Assembly: GCA_002722315.1 (NCBI GenBank)
Contig: PBLG01000030.1
Coordinates: 1 to 45,822 of the forward strand
From: Lysobacterales bacterium
GTDB lineage: Bacteria; Pseudomonadota; Gammaproteobacteria; Xanthomonadales; Wenzhouxiangellaceae
Direction of reading: 5' to 3'
Length of the DNA: 45,822 bases
This document shows, piece after piece, positions 1 to 9,310 of this stretch. Made by a program: the position numbers and the translations under genes. Every line of letters starts with the position of its first letter. Position 1 is the stretch's first letter. The notes beneath the pieces are model-generated. The model was given only the letters and a program-made list of their open reading frames with translations, made no database searches and was not told the origin of the DNA.

Positions 1-3
1 ACG

Positions 4-1276
4 CACTGCTGTCCCATAAACAGCTGAAAAAGAAGGCCTGATTTCGTCCCTGTTGGTACAATTGAATTGTCGATAAACAGTTGAACCAACGGGAGAAATC
101 AGGCCATGGCACATTCTAGCACTGTGCTTTCACAGATGCTCAAAATCGTTCCGAGACATGAATTCAATACGCTGGCCGAGCAGCACCATTCAGGTCGGAA
201 ATTGCGCAAAATGACGCGGTGGTCGCAGTTTGTGGCCATGGCATCGGCCCAGCTGTCGGGCCGGGTCAGTCTCCGGGATCTTGTCCACAACCTGGACGCG
301 CAGATCAGCAAGCTGTTCCATCTGGGTTTGCGCCGGGTGACGCGCTCAAGTCTGGCTCGGGTTAACGAAAAGCAGCCCCACGAACTGTACGAGGCGCTTT
401 TTCGCAAGCTACTTGCACGCTGTCAGAAACTGGCGCCAGGTCATGGGTTTCGGTTCAAGAACAAGCTGTACTCGCTCGACGCCACGACCATCGATCTGTG
501 CTTGAAGGTATTTCCCTGGGCACACTCCCAACAGAGCAAGGGTGCAATCAAACTGCATGTCGGGCTGGATCACGCCGGCATGCTGCCGGAATTTGTCGCC
601 ATCACCGATGGCAAGACCCACGACATCACGGCAGGTCGCGCACTGCAGCTACAGAAAGGATCGATGGTGGTCTTTGACAAGGCTTACATTGACTACCAGT
701 GGTTTAACTCACTGAACGAACGAGACATTTCGTTCGTGACTCGGCAAAAACGAAACGCACGCTATGAAGTCGTCGAGCGCCGATCGGTGGCCAAAAAGCA
801 AGGGCTGACCAGCGACCAGACCATCCACATGAATGGCAGCAAATCGGCTCGCTGCACCATTGCGCTTCGGCGAATCGGCTATCGCGACCCCGAAACAGGA
901 AAGCATTTCGTGTTTCTGACCAACAACTTCAAGCTGGCTGCCAGCACGATCGCCCAGATTTACAAGGCCCGCTGGCAGGTTGAGCTGTTCTTCAAGTGGA
1001 TCAAGCAGAACCTCAAGATCAAGGCCTTCATGGGAACCACCAAAAATGCCGTGATGACGCAGATCTGGGTCGCCATGTGCGTCTACCTGCTGCTGGCCTA
1101 CCTGAAATTCCTGAGCAAATCGGCCTTGAGCCTGCAGCAGATCATCCGACTTCTGCAGTTAAATCTGTTCGAGCGTCGGTCGCTCCAGGATTTGCTTGCA
1201 CCCAGTCCGCCAGCAGAAAAACTACCAGGTCCGCAACAGTCGCTTATGCTGGCGTGAAGTTTATGGGACAGCAGTG
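4..1276 (+). mobile_element. Complete IS4-family insertion sequence
   Basis: The element is bounded by perfect 18-bp inverted repeats: CACTGCTGTCCCATAAAC at 4-21 and its reverse complement at 1259-1276. A single transposase gene fills the space between them. The three bases visible left of the element (ACG at 1-3) equal the last three of the nine bases to its right (GGTGATACG, 1277-1285). This would fit a 9-bp target duplication, but three bases are weak evidence and the window starts too close to test it. The right end lies 66 bp from the norC start codon, so the insertion falls in what would normally be the nor promoter region. Confidence 0.93.
106..1257 (+). CDS. IS4-family DDE transposase
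   Basis: This 383-residue protein would catalyse cut-and-paste movement of the surrounding element. It has the N-terminal DUF4372-type region seen in one IS4 branch, then an RNase H-like DDE core. The apparent catalytic residues are D125 (in SLDATTID), D191 (in VVFDKAY) and E293. E293 sits in the IS4 signature Y-x2-R-x3-E-x6-K, seen as Y286, R289, E293 and K300. The frame is intact and the length is normal, so the element could still be active. The start has GGGAGAAA a few bases upstream. The stop lies one base before the right inverted repeat. Confidence 0.95.
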   Translation: MAHSSTVLSQMLKIVPRHEFNTLAEQHHSGRKLRKMTRWSQFVAMASAQLSGRVSLRDLVHNLDAQISKLFHLGLRRVTRSSLARVNEKQPHELYEALFRKLLARCQKLAPGHGFRFKNKLYSLDATTIDLCLKVFPWAHSQQSKGAIKLHVGLDHAGMLPEFVAITDGKTHDITAGRALQLQKGSMVVFDKAYIDYQWFNSLNERDISFVTRQKRNARYEVVERRSVAKKQGLTSDQTIHMNGSKSARCTIALRRIGYRDPETGKHFVFLTNNFKLAASTIAQIYKARWQVELFFKWIKQNLKIKAFMGTTKNAVMTQIWVAMCVYLLLAYLKFLSKSALSLQQIIRLLQLNLFERRSLQDLLAPSPPAEKLPGPQQSLMLA

Positions 1277-1342
1277 GGTGATACGGTAACGATTGATAAA
1301 GAAAGCATCACGCGAACTCTTTATGAAACGCGGGAGTCTGCA

Positions 1343-1795
1343 ATGATTGAAGGTCTTACGCGCAACGCCGCACGCAACATATTCTTTGGCGGCTCGCTGT
1401 TTTTCTTCCTGGCTTTCGTCGGCCTTACTGCGCACAGCCATTACTACGTCGTCACTACCTCTACCGACCACGCCGGACTGACCGACTCGGTCAAGCGCGG
1501 CAAGCATATCTGGGAAGAGAATTCCTGCATCAACTGCCACAGCTTGCTGGGCGAAGGCGCTTACTTCGCGCCCGAACTCGGCAACGTCTGGAAGCGGTAC
1601 GGCGGCGAAGGCAGTCCCGCCGGGGCGCGCAATGCGCTCAAGGCCTGGATCCGCATCCAGCCTACCGGGGTCGAGGGCCGGCGCCAGATGCCGAAGTACG
1701 ACTTCACTGAAGAAGAACTGGATGCATTGATTGATTTCCTCGAATGGACGAGTCGAATCGACACGCAAGGCTGGCCGCCGAACATCTCCGGCTGA
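1343..1795 (+). CDS. norC: Nitric oxide reductase, cytochrome c subunit NorC
   Basis: NorC is the membrane-anchored c-type cytochrome subunit of respiratory nitric oxide reductase (2 NO to N2O). It passes electrons from periplasmic donors to NorB. The 150-residue protein has one N-terminal membrane anchor (about residues 12-30), then a periplasmic domain with one heme c site: C62-x-x-C65-H66, with M116 (GRRQMPKY) as the likely sixth ligand. The ATG at 1343 is preceded by GGGAG; the longer frame reading back into the IS is not credible. The IS ends 66 bp upstream, so native promoter elements may be displaced. I see no TTGAT-N4-ATCAA FNR/NNR box in the remaining leader. norB follows after 41 bp. 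Confidence 0.96.
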   Translation: MIEGLTRNAARNIFFGGSLFFFLAFVGLTAHSHYYVVTTSTDHAGLTDSVKRGKHIWEENSCINCHSLLGEGAYFAPELGNVWKRYGGEGSPAGARNALKAWIRIQPTGVEGRRQMPKYDFTEEELDALIDFLEWTSRIDTQGWPPNISG

Positions 1796-1836
1796 GTGTC
1801 CGAACGAATCGCATCCGAATCAAGGGAGCCAGAACA

Positions 1837-3201
1837 ATGAAGTATCAGACCCAGAAAGTCGCCTATCCATTCTTCATCGCCGCGCTGGTGCTGTTCGCCG
1901 CGCAGGTCATCTTCGGCGTGGTCGCCGGGGCCATCTACTTCTGGCCCAACCTGATGACCGACATCATGCCGTTCCATGTCGTGCGCATGAGCCACACCAA
2001 CCTGCTGATCGTGTGGCTGCTGATCGGGTTCTTCGGCGCCACCTACTATCTTTTGCCCGAAGAGGCCGAGACCGAGATCTACAGCCCGAAGCTTGCCTAT
2101 TTCCAGCTCGGCCTGTTCGTCTTCGCCGGCGCCGCGGCGCTGGTCGGTTACCAGTTCGGCATACACGAAGGCCGCGAGTTCCTTGAGCAGCCGTTCTGGG
2201 TCAAGGTGCTGCTGACCATCTCGTTCCTGATGTTTCTGTTCAACGGCACGATGACCCTGATCAACGGGCGTCGCACGGCCATTTCGATCGTGCTGATGCT
2301 GGGACTGTGGCTGGCCGCGATATTCTGGTTGTTCGCGTTCTACAATCCGGCCAACCTGTCGCTGGACAAGATGTACTGGTGGTACGTGGTTCACCTGTGG
2401 GTCGAAGGCGTCTGGGGCCTGATCATGGCGTCGCTGCTGGCCTACCTGCTCATCAAGTTGACCGGTGTGGATCGCGAGATCATCGAGAAGTGGCTGTACG
2501 TCATCGTCGGCCTGGTGCTGTTCTCCGGCCTGCTTGGAACCGGGCATCATTATTACTGGATCGGCCTGCCGGCGTACTGGCAGCCGATCGGCAGCATCTT
2601 CTCGGCGCTCGAGGTGCTGCCGCTGTTCACGATGGTGCTATTCGCCTTCTACATGTTCTGGCGCGGCAGCCGGAATCACCCCAACAAGGCGGCCATCCTC
2701 TGGACGCTGGGATGCACCGTGATGGCTTTCTTCGGCGCCGGCGTCTGGGGCTTCATGCACACGTTGTCGTTCGTCAATTACTACAGCCACGGCACCCAGA
2801 TCACCGCGGCCCACGGCCACCTGGCATTCTTCGGTGCCTACGTAATGCTGAACCTCGCGATATTCGCCTATGCGCTGCCGCAGTTGCGCGGCAAGAAGCC
2901 GTACAACCAGGTACTCAACATGTGGAGTTTCTGGCTGATGACCGGCGGCATGGCATTCATGACTTTCACGCTGACCTTTGCCGGCGTTATCCAGACCCAC
3001 ATGCAGCGCGTTGTCGGGGAAAGATACATGGACGTCCAGGACGATCTGGGGCTGTTCTTCGCCATGCGCCTGGTTGCAGGCGTGATCGTGACCATAGCGG
3101 TCCTGATGTACATCTATGCCATGCTCGGCCCGGCGCGTGAAGAAGTTCCGGCCGGCGCCCCGCACGTGGCCGCCGGGGGCCGCGATAAAGAAAACAAATG
3201 A
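1837..3201 (+). CDS. norB: Nitric oxide reductase, catalytic subunit NorB
   Basis: NorB is the catalytic, 12-helix heme-copper-oxidase-superfamily subunit that reduces NO at a heme b3/non-heme iron centre in the inner membrane. The 454-residue protein shows the expected ligands: H186 and E190 in HLWVEGVWG, H237-H238 in GTGHHYYW, and H326 and H328 in AAHGHLAFFG. These sit at a constant offset of 21 from the well-known Pseudomonas NorB residues H207, E211, H258, H259, H347 and H349, as I recall them. This supports the chosen ATG, which has AAGGGAG upstream. An in-frame extension back to 1744 would overlap norC and is unlikely. The stop overlaps norQ by 4 bp. Confidence 0.97.
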   Translation: MKYQTQKVAYPFFIAALVLFAAQVIFGVVAGAIYFWPNLMTDIMPFHVVRMSHTNLLIVWLLIGFFGATYYLLPEEAETEIYSPKLAYFQLGLFVFAGAAALVGYQFGIHEGREFLEQPFWVKVLLTISFLMFLFNGTMTLINGRRTAISIVLMLGLWLAAIFWLFAFYNPANLSLDKMYWWYVVHLWVEGVWGLIMASLLAYLLIKLTGVDREIIEKWLYVIVGLVLFSGLLGTGHHYYWIGLPAYWQPIGSIFSALEVLPLFTMVLFAFYMFWRGSRNHPNKAAILWTLGCTVMAFFGAGVWGFMHTLSFVNYYSHGTQITAAHGHLAFFGAYVMLNLAIFAYALPQLRGKKPYNQVLNMWSFWLMTGGMAFMTFTLTFAGVIQTHMQRVVGERYMDVQDDLGLFFAMRLVAGVIVTIAVLMYIYAMLGPAREEVPAGAPHVAAGGRDKENK

Positions 3202-4007
3202 ATACGGAAGTTGCGCAATCCCTCGACGACGCCGGGATTCCGTACTACCGTGAAATCGGCCACGAATGCGCGCTGTTCGAGACGGCCTTTCAGCAGCGAC
3301 TGCCTTTGCTGCTGAAGGGGCCGACCGGCTGCGGCAAGACCCGCTTCGTCGCGCACATGGCCGCCCGGCTCGGGCGGCCGCTGTTTACCGTGTCCTGCCA
3401 CGACGACCTGACCGCCGCCGACCTGACCGGCCGCCATCTGCTTATAGACGGCGAGACGCGCTGGGCCGACGGGCCCCTGACCCGTGCCGTGCGCGAAGGC
3501 GGCATCTGCTACCTCGACGAGGTGGTCGAGGCGCGCAAGGACGTCACCGTGGTCATGCACCCGCTGACCGACGACCGCCGCGTGCTGCCGCTGGAACGAA
3601 CGGGTGAAGTACTGCAGGCCCCGCCGGAATTCATGCTGGTCGTTTCCTACAACCCGGGCTACCAGCACATCCTGAAATCGCTGAAGCCGAGCACGCGCCA
3701 GCGCTTTGCCGCGCTGACGTTCGATTTCCCGCCGGCCGAGCTCGAGATCGAGATCGTGGCGACCGAGAGCGGCCTGTCCGAGGATCTGTGCGCCGGCCTG
3801 GTCAACCTGGCGCACCGGATCCGCGCCCTGAAGGGCCAGGATCTGGAAGAAGGCGTATCGACGCGCCTGCTGGTCTACTGCGCAACGCTGGTCCAGGCCG
3901 GCATGCCCGTGGAGCGCGCCGCGCGCCATACCCTGATCGACCCGCTCAGCGACGAGCCCGACGTGATCGCCGCGCTCGAGGAGCTGGTCGGGCACGCCTT
4001 CGGGTGA
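3198..4007 (+). CDS. norQ: NorQ, MoxR-type AAA+ ATPase for NO reductase maturation
   Basis: NorQ belongs to the CbbQ/NirQ/NorQ group of MoxR AAA+ ATPases. It works with the von Willebrand protein NorD to activate the NorBC complex, probably by helping insert the non-heme iron. The 269-residue protein has Walker A at residues 41-48 (GPTGCGKT), Walker B around 105-108 (YLDE) and sensor-like Asn in the SYNPGY segment. Its length is typical. The ATG overlaps the norB stop and its own stop overlaps the norD GTG, so the three genes are translationally coupled. Confidence 0.95.
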   Translation: MNTEVAQSLDDAGIPYYREIGHECALFETAFQQRLPLLLKGPTGCGKTRFVAHMAARLGRPLFTVSCHDDLTAADLTGRHLLIDGETRWADGPLTRAVREGGICYLDEVVEARKDVTVVMHPLTDDRRVLPLERTGEVLQAPPEFMLVVSYNPGYQHILKSLKPSTRQRFAALTFDFPPAELEIEIVATESGLSEDLCAGLVNLAHRIRALKGQDLEEGVSTRLLVYCATLVQAGMPVERAARHTLIDPLSDEPDVIAALEELVGHAFG

Positions 4008-5938
4008 GCGCCTGGTACGAGGTCGAGGAACACGTCGGACGCTGGTGGCACCGTTGGGCCGCCTCGGCGCCGAGCTACCCGGCGCATCCCGACGCCGAAG
4101 TCCGGTTCGAGAGCCTGAGCGATACGCTGGCGGTCTATTTTCGCGCCATGGGCGGCGGCCGGTCGCTGGCCCTGGTCACGGCCACGGCCCGCGACTCGAC
4201 TCACCGCCTGACCTGGCGGCAGCGCCTGGGGCTGGCGAGCGAACCGATCGAGCGCGCTCGACAGGACATCGAGAATGCGGTGCTGCCGTCGCGCCTGGCG
4301 CTGTTTCCCGAGTCGTCGCTGAACCGCGACCTTTACTTCTGGCTGACCGCATTTCTGGCCGGGGCGCGGCAGCTTCCCTGGCCGACCGACCCGCTGCAGC
4401 GCGACCTGCTCCAGATCGCCGAGGCGGCTCGGGTCGGCGAAGTCCTGTGCGAGGGCTTTCCCGGTCTGGCCCAGCGCTATCGCCGACTTTGTTCGGCGCT
4501 GCTCGAGATACGGCCCGTGCGACCGTTGCCGCCGACCGAGGCCGATGTCGAGGCGCTGATCCGGCACCAGCTGGGTCAACACGATGCGCTTGAATCGCCG
4601 GGTGAATTGCTGCGCAGGATCTGCGCCGGCAAGCCGCTTTCGACCATGTGCGCGCCGACCGGCTATCGACCGCCGCTGCCGGTGCCGTTGTGGGGCCGGG
4701 CGCTGGCCGGGGATGCCACGTCGCCGCCTTCGTCGGAGAGCGATCCCGACACCGAGGAGAACGATGCCGGCGAATCGGATGCCGTCATGCGCACCGCCGA
4801 GCGCCGCGAACTGGACCAGGCCGAGCGCGACGACCCGCTGATGCTCAACCCGTTCGAGAAGATGCTGTCGTGGTCGGAGATGGTCAACGTCAACCGCCCG
4901 GTCGACGACGACGAAGAGGAGGACGCGCGCCGGGCTGCGGATCAACTGGACCGCATCACGCTGAGCAAGAATGAACGCAAGGCATCGATGCGGCTGAAGA
5001 TGGAACTGGAACTGGCCGGTACCGAGGTCGACGCGACGCCGATCGATGCGCCGACGACCTGGCCCGAGTGGCACTACCGCAAGAAACGGTACCTGGCAGA
5101 CCACTGCGCAGTGTTCGCCGAAACGGCGCCCGAGGTCGCCCCCAACGGCGAGCCGGGGGCCGAGCCCGACGCCGAGACGCGCCGGCGCATCAACCGCGTC
5201 CGGCGGCAGTTCGAGGCGCTCCGGCCCAGGCGCGAACTGCAGCACGGACACGTCGACGGCGACGAGATCGATCTCGATGCGCTGGTGCGGTCGGTGGCCG
5301 AAGGTGCCGCCGGGGGACACCCCTCGGAAAACGTCTACATGCGCTGGCGCGACCAGGCACGCGACCTGGCCGTGGCCACGCTGGTCGACGTATCGCTGTC
5401 GACCGATTCCTGGGTCGAGGACCGGCGCGTGCTGGATGTCGAAAAGGAAGCGCTGCTCGCGCTGGCGCACGGCATCCAGGCCTGCGGCGACGACCAGGCG
5501 ATCTACACGTTCACCTCGCGCCGGCGGCACCGCGTGGACGTCCGGAAAATCAAGGCTTTCGAGGAGCCGGTCACCGCCGCCACCGAGCGCCGCATCGCCG
5601 CGCTGGAGCCGGGCTTGTATACCCGCATGGGCGCGGCGATCCGGCACGTGGCCGCCGAACTGGCGCGGCGTCCGAACCGTCACCGGCTGCTGCTGGTGCT
5701 CACCGACGGCAAGCCCAACGATACCGACCACTACGAAGGCCGCTTCGCGGTCGAGGACACCCGCATGGCGGTGCGCGAGGCGCGGCGGGAAGGGTTGACG
5801 GTATTCGGCGTGACCATCGATGCCGAAGCCCGCCAGTATTTCCCGGCCATCTTCGGCCGCGCCGGCTATTCGATCGTCACCCGGCCGTCGGGACTCGCCA
5901 ACGCGCTGCCGCTGCTGTACCGGCAACTGATTCGCTGA
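4004..5938 (+). CDS. norD: NorD, von Willebrand factor A domain activator of NO reductase
   Basis: NorD is the partner of the NorQ ATPase, needed for assembly or activation of nitric oxide reductase. The 644-residue protein has an alpha-helical N-terminal half, an acidic low-complexity middle (around 230-330) and a C-terminal vWA domain. The MIDAS motif is D462-x-S464-x-S466, with TDGKPND further on. I chose the GTG start at 4004 because it overlaps the norQ stop (GTGA) and begins SAWYEVEEHVG, the expected N-terminus. Upstream codons in the same frame are shadow sequence of norQ. No norE or norF follows, so this is the minimal norCBQD set. Confidence 0.93.
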   Translation: MSAWYEVEEHVGRWWHRWAASAPSYPAHPDAEVRFESLSDTLAVYFRAMGGGRSLALVTATARDSTHRLTWRQRLGLASEPIERARQDIENAVLPSRLALFPESSLNRDLYFWLTAFLAGARQLPWPTDPLQRDLLQIAEAARVGEVLCEGFPGLAQRYRRLCSALLEIRPVRPLPPTEADVEALIRHQLGQHDALESPGELLRRICAGKPLSTMCAPTGYRPPLPVPLWGRALAGDATSPPSSESDPDTEENDAGESDAVMRTAERRELDQAERDDPLMLNPFEKMLSWSEMVNVNRPVDDDEEEDARRAADQLDRITLSKNERKASMRLKMELELAGTEVDATPIDAPTTWPEWHYRKKRYLADHCAVFAETAPEVAPNGEPGAEPDAETRRRINRVRRQFEALRPRRELQHGHVDGDEIDLDALVRSVAEGAAGGHPSENVYMRWRDQARDLAVATLVDVSLSTDSWVEDRRVLDVEKEALLALAHGIQACGDDQAIYTFTSRRRHRVDVRKIKAFEEPVTAATERRIAALEPGLYTRMGAAIRHVAAELARRPNRHRLLLVLTDGKPNDTDHYEGRFAVEDTRMAVREARREGLTVFGVTIDAEARQYFPAIFGRAGYSIVTRPSGLANALPLLYRQLIR

Positions 5939-6043
5939 AAACACCTCAACCCGGCCGGCCCAGTCCACAGCGCATTGCCCGCAGTCCTGACGCGTTCACC
6001 GTGCCTGTCCCACAATGTTGGGTAAGTCGCACGGAAAATCGTC

Positions 6044-6349
6044 ATGAGTCATCCCAAATTCAGCCCCGGCCAGGTCATCCACCACAAGAAATACGACTAT
6101 CGAGGGGTCATAGTCGACGTGGACCCTGAATTTGCCGGCACCGAAGAATGGTACGAGCAGGTGGCGACCAGCCGGCCGCCGAAGGAAAAGCCCTGGTACC
6201 ACGTGCTGGTCCACGACGGCGAACACATGACCTACGTCGCCGAGCAACACCTGGAGAACGACCCTTCAGGCCAGCAGATACAGCATCCGGCGCTGGGGCA
6301 GTTCTTCGATGCGTTTATCGAGGGGCGGTACAAGCGCAGCCTGCATTGA
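6044..6349 (+). CDS. hspQ: Heat shock protein HspQ
   Basis: This 101-residue protein matches the HspQ/YccV family (hemimethylated-DNA-binding-like fold). In enterobacteria HspQ is a heat-shock protein that promotes proteolysis of DnaA and acts as a specificity factor for Lon. Visible family features include FSPGQVIHHKKYDYRG near the N-terminus, the central PWYHVLVHDGEHMTYVAEQHLE block, and the C-terminal hydrophobic FFDAFIEGRY. It stands alone about 105 bp after norD and is convergent with the arsenite exporter gene. I see no clear heat-shock promoter. Confidence 0.93.
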   Translation: MSHPKFSPGQVIHHKKYDYRGVIVDVDPEFAGTEEWYEQVATSRPPKEKPWYHVLVHDGEHMTYVAEQHLENDPSGQQIQHPALGQFFDAFIEGRYKRSLH

Positions 6350-6371
6350 AAAGGTTGTCTGCCGTGCCGTC

Positions 6372-7445
6372 TCAGGCGGCCTGATCATCGAGCCGGTCGG
6401 CAAACCATCGTCTTTTCAGCCAAAGCGACACCGTGACCAGCGAGATCAACACCGGCACCTCGACCAGAGGACCGATGACCGTGGCGAAGGCGACCGGCGA
6501 GGCAAGGCCGAACGCGGCGATGGCCACGGCAATGGCCAGTTCGAAGTTGTTGCTGGCCGCGGTAAAAGCGATTGCGGTCGTGCGCGGATAGTCGGCCTTG
6601 ATCAACCTGCCCATCCAGAAGCTGACCAGAAACATGATCAGGAAGTACAGCGTCAGCGGAATCGCGATGCGGATCGCATCCAGCGGCAGTTCGAGCACCG
6701 TTGCGCCCTTGAGCGAGAACATGGCCGCGATGGTGAACAGCAACGCGAACAGCGTGATCGACGAGATCTTCGGCAGAAATCTTTTCTCGTACCAATCATC
6801 GCCCCGGCTGCGCCTGAGGAAATAGCGGGTCAGAAAGCCGGCCGCGAACGGAATGCCCAGATAGATCAGCACGGCCTTTGCGATAGTCACGAAGCCGACG
6901 TCGACGACGCTGCCCTCCAGCCCGAACAGCGGCGGCAGGACGGTCAGGAAGAACCAGGCATAGACGCTGAAGAAGAGAATCTGGAATACGGAGTTGAATG
7001 CCACCAGCGCGGCGACGTACTGGTTGCTGCCGCCGGCGAGCTGGTTCCATACGAGCACCATCGCGATGCAGCGCGCCAGCCCGATCAGGATCAGCCCGGT
7101 CATGTACTCGGGATGATCGCGCAGGAAGATCACCGCCAGCCCGAACATCAGCAGCGGACCGATCAGCCAGTTCTGTACCAGCGACAGGCCAAGCACGCGG
7201 ACATCACTGAACACCAGCGGCAGCTTTTCGTAGCGCACCCGCGCCAGCGGCGGATACATCATCAGGACCAGGCCGATCGCGATCGGTACGTTGGTGGTGC
7301 CGACCGACAGCGAATCCAGCCAGCCGGGGAAGGCCGGAAAGACCGTGCCCAGCGCGACGCCCAGCGCCATCGCCGCGAAGATCCACAGCGTCAGGAAGCG
7401 GTCGAGAAAGTTCAGGCGTTTCCGGGGAATGGGCGTTGAAGTCAT
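6372..7445 (-). CDS. ACR3-family arsenite efflux transporter
   Basis: This is an inner-membrane arsenite/H+ antiporter of the ACR3 (Arsenical Resistance-3) family, which exports As(III). The 357-residue protein has about ten hydrophobic segments. It shows the characteristic helix-4 stretch [16 protein letters not shown] with the conserved cysteine (C126), the NSVFQ segment, and the C-terminal [16 protein letters not shown] block containing the conserved Asn-Asn-Phe-Glu. No arsR or arsC is adjacent. The only same-strand neighbour is the histidine phosphatase gene 25 bp upstream, so the two are probably co-transcribed. It is convergent with hspQ. Confidence 0.94.
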   Translation of the reverse strand: MTSTPIPRKRLNFLDRFLTLWIFAAMALGVALGTVFPAFPGWLDSLSVGTTNVPIAIGLVLMMYPPLARVRYEKLPLVFSDVRVLGLSLVQNWLIGPLLMFGLAVIFLRDHPEYMTGLILIGLARCIAMVLVWNQLAGGSNQYVAALVAFNSVFQILFFSVYAWFFLTVLPPLFGLEGSVVDVGFVTIAKAVLIYLGIPFAAGFLTRYFLRRSRGDDWYEKRFLPKISSITLFALLFTIAAMFSLKGATVLELPLDAIRIAIPLTLYFLIMFLVSFWMGRLIKADYPRTTAIAFTAASNNFELAIAVAIAAFGLASPVAFATVIGPLVEVPVLISLVTVSLWLKRRWFADRLDDQAA

Positions 7446-7470
7446 GGCTGCTCCGGTTCTGGATGGAGGC

Positions 7471-8046
7471 TCAGTCGGATTCTTCGCCGGCCCGACCGTA
7501 GCGCGCGACGACGAGCTCAGGGTGCCCGGTCCCGGCGCCGGTCACGAGATAGATCCGCTCGTAGTCCGAATCGGTCAGCGGTTCGACCCTGCACCCGCAT
7601 AGCACGGCCACAAGGGGCGGGACGGTGTTGCTGTGGCCTGCGACCAGCACGGTTTCACCTGCATGGTTCTGCGCCAGCTCGGCCGAGAAGCCCTGCGCCC
7701 AATCGTCGATGTCGCCTTCGATCGGCGCTATGCGAACCGACAGCCCGGCCGCCTGAGCCGCGGGCATGGCGGTCAGGCGCGTACGCTGGTACTGGCTGGC
7801 ATAGGCCGCGTCCAGCCCGGCGTGCGCCAGCGCCTCGGCCAGCGCCTCGGCCCGCTCGACGCCGGCCTCGCTGAGGGCCGGGTCGCGCGAATCGTCGATC
7901 TTTTCGGCATGCCGGACCACGATCACGGTGGCCCCGGAGACTGTCGCCGTCTCCTCGGCGCCGACGGCTGGCGGCAGGATTGCCGACAGCGCGAGTGCCA
8001 GCGGCGCGAGCGCGCGAACAAGGACGATTTCGTATGTACGGATCAT
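7471..8046 (-). CDS. Exported histidine phosphatase family protein
   Basis: This 191-residue protein has a hydrophobic N-terminal segment (about residues 9-29, ending near PAVGA) that looks like a signal peptide or anchor, so it probably acts in the periplasm. The catalytic RHG-like motif is VVRHAEK (R45, H46). A second conserved histidine lies in LVAGHSNTV near the C-terminus, as in the phosphoglycerate mutase/SixA-like superfamily. The substrate cannot be told from sequence. The chosen ATG has GAGGGA at normal spacing; a longer frame to 8142 lacks such a site. The arsenite exporter gene follows after 25 bp. Confidence 0.85.
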   Translation of the reverse strand: MIRTYEIVLVRALAPLALALSAILPPAVGAEETATVSGATVIVVRHAEKIDDSRDPALSEAGVERAEALAEALAHAGLDAAYASQYQRTRLTAMPAAQAAGLSVRIAPIEGDIDDWAQGFSAELAQNHAGETVLVAGHSNTVPPLVAVLCGCRVEPLTDSDYERIYLVTGAGTGHPELVVARYGRAGEESD

Positions 8047-8186
8047 CGGCGATCCCTCGTGATTCCAGTGAATTGACCGGCGATTATGCACCGGTGGCCG
8101 GCCAGTGACCCATTCCCGGGCGGATTCGGTCCTCGCATCCATCCGGCAGTGGTATATTAGATAAAACGTATACGCGAGATGATGCC

Positions 8187-9269
8187 ATGTTCAAGATAGC
8201 ACTCGATCGGCGATTCGGAATCCCGGCTGGAATCCTGGCGCTCCTGGTTTCGGCCAGTGCCCTCGGCGATGACGCACTGCGCCAGCAGGCGAAGGCCCGG
8301 TTCGGCGTCGTCCCGTCCGAGCCGCCGGCGCTCGAAGACAACGAGATCACGCCCGAGAAGGTCGAACTGGGCAAGATGCTGTTCTTCGAGCCGCGCCTTT
8401 CGTCGAGCCACCTGATCAGCTGCAATACCTGCCATAACGTCGGCATGGGCGGTGACGACGACTTGCCGACCTCGATTGGTCACGGCTGGCAGAAGGGCCC
8501 GCGCAATTCACCCACGGTATTCAACGCCGTGTTCAATGCCGCCCAGTTCTGGGATGGGCGGGCCGAGGACCTGGCCGAGCAGGCCAAGGGGCCGGTGCAG
8601 GCCGGCGTCGAGATGGCCAGCACGCCGGAGCTGGTGATCGAGACCCTGGGAAGCATGCCCGAGTATGTCGAGCGCTTCGCGCAATCGTTCCCGGACCAGG
8701 ACGACCCGCTGACCTTCGACAACATGGCCAGGGCGATCGAGGCCTTCGAGGCCACGTTGGTCACTCCCGATTCGCGATTCGACAAGTTCGTCGAAGGCGA
8801 CGACGGCGCGCTGACCGACCACGAGAAGCAGGGCCTGACGCATTTCATCAAGAAGGGCTGCGCCGGCTGCCACGGCGGCGTGAACTTCGGCGGCCAGCAG
8901 TACTTTCCTTTCGGCCTGGTGCAGAAACCGGGCGCAGACGTCCTGCCGGAAGGCGACAAGGGCCGTTTCGAAGTCACCCGCACGGCCACCGACGAGTACG
9001 TGTTCCGGGCTTCGCCGCTGCGCAATATCGAGCTGACCGCGCCCTACTTCCATTCCGGGGCCGTCTGGAGCCTTGAAGAGGCGGTCTCGATCATGAGCAG
9101 CGCCCAACTGGGGTCGGAGCTGACCGACTCGGAAGTCGATGCCATCGCGGCGTTCCTGAAGACACTGACAGGGGAAATGCCCGATATCGATTATCCGAAG
9201 CTGCCGGTCAGCACTGCCGAGACGCCGAAGCCGGAAACCATGGTGAGGCCCAGAAGCGCGGCGGATTGA
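8187..9269 (+). CDS. Di-heme cytochrome c peroxidase
   Basis: This is a periplasmic CcpA/MauG-superfamily protein expected to reduce hydrogen peroxide with electrons from small c-type cytochromes. The 360-residue protein has a signal peptide (about 1-28) and two heme-binding motifs: C79-N-T-C82-H83 in the N-terminal domain and C225-A-G-C228-H229 in the C-terminal domain. The segment RNSPTVFNAVFNAAQFWDGRA between them is typical of bacterial cytochrome c peroxidases. The family is often induced with low-oxygen respiration, which fits the nearby nor genes, but no FNR box was recognised in the 140-bp divergent intergenic region. Confidence 0.93.
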   Translation: MFKIALDRRFGIPAGILALLVSASALGDDALRQQAKARFGVVPSEPPALEDNEITPEKVELGKMLFFEPRLSSSHLISCNTCHNVGMGGDDDLPTSIGHGWQKGPRNSPTVFNAVFNAAQFWDGRAEDLAEQAKGPVQAGVEMASTPELVIETLGSMPEYVERFAQSFPDQDDPLTFDNMARAIEAFEATLVTPDSRFDKFVEGDDGALTDHEKQGLTHFIKKGCAGCHGGVNFGGQQYFPFGLVQKPGADVLPEGDKGRFEVTRTATDEYVFRASPLRNIELTAPYFHSGAVWSLEEAVSIMSSAQLGSELTDSEVDAIAAFLKTLTGEMPDIDYPKLPVSTAETPKPETMVRPRSAAD

Positions 9270-9310
9270 GGTTGGGAGCGGGCGGCGGTAGGTTTTTGTC
9301 GCAAACCGCG

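Noticed and set aside
1277..1342. FNR-like TTGAT/ATCA half-sites before norC
   Set aside because: The half-sites in TTGATAAAGAAAGCATCAC are nine bases apart, not the four needed for an FNR/NNR box.
3875..5968. 697-codon minus-strand frame opposite norD
   Set aside because: Low-complexity Arg/Gly/Ala-rich translation with no domain; a GC-rich shadow of the well-supported norD gene.
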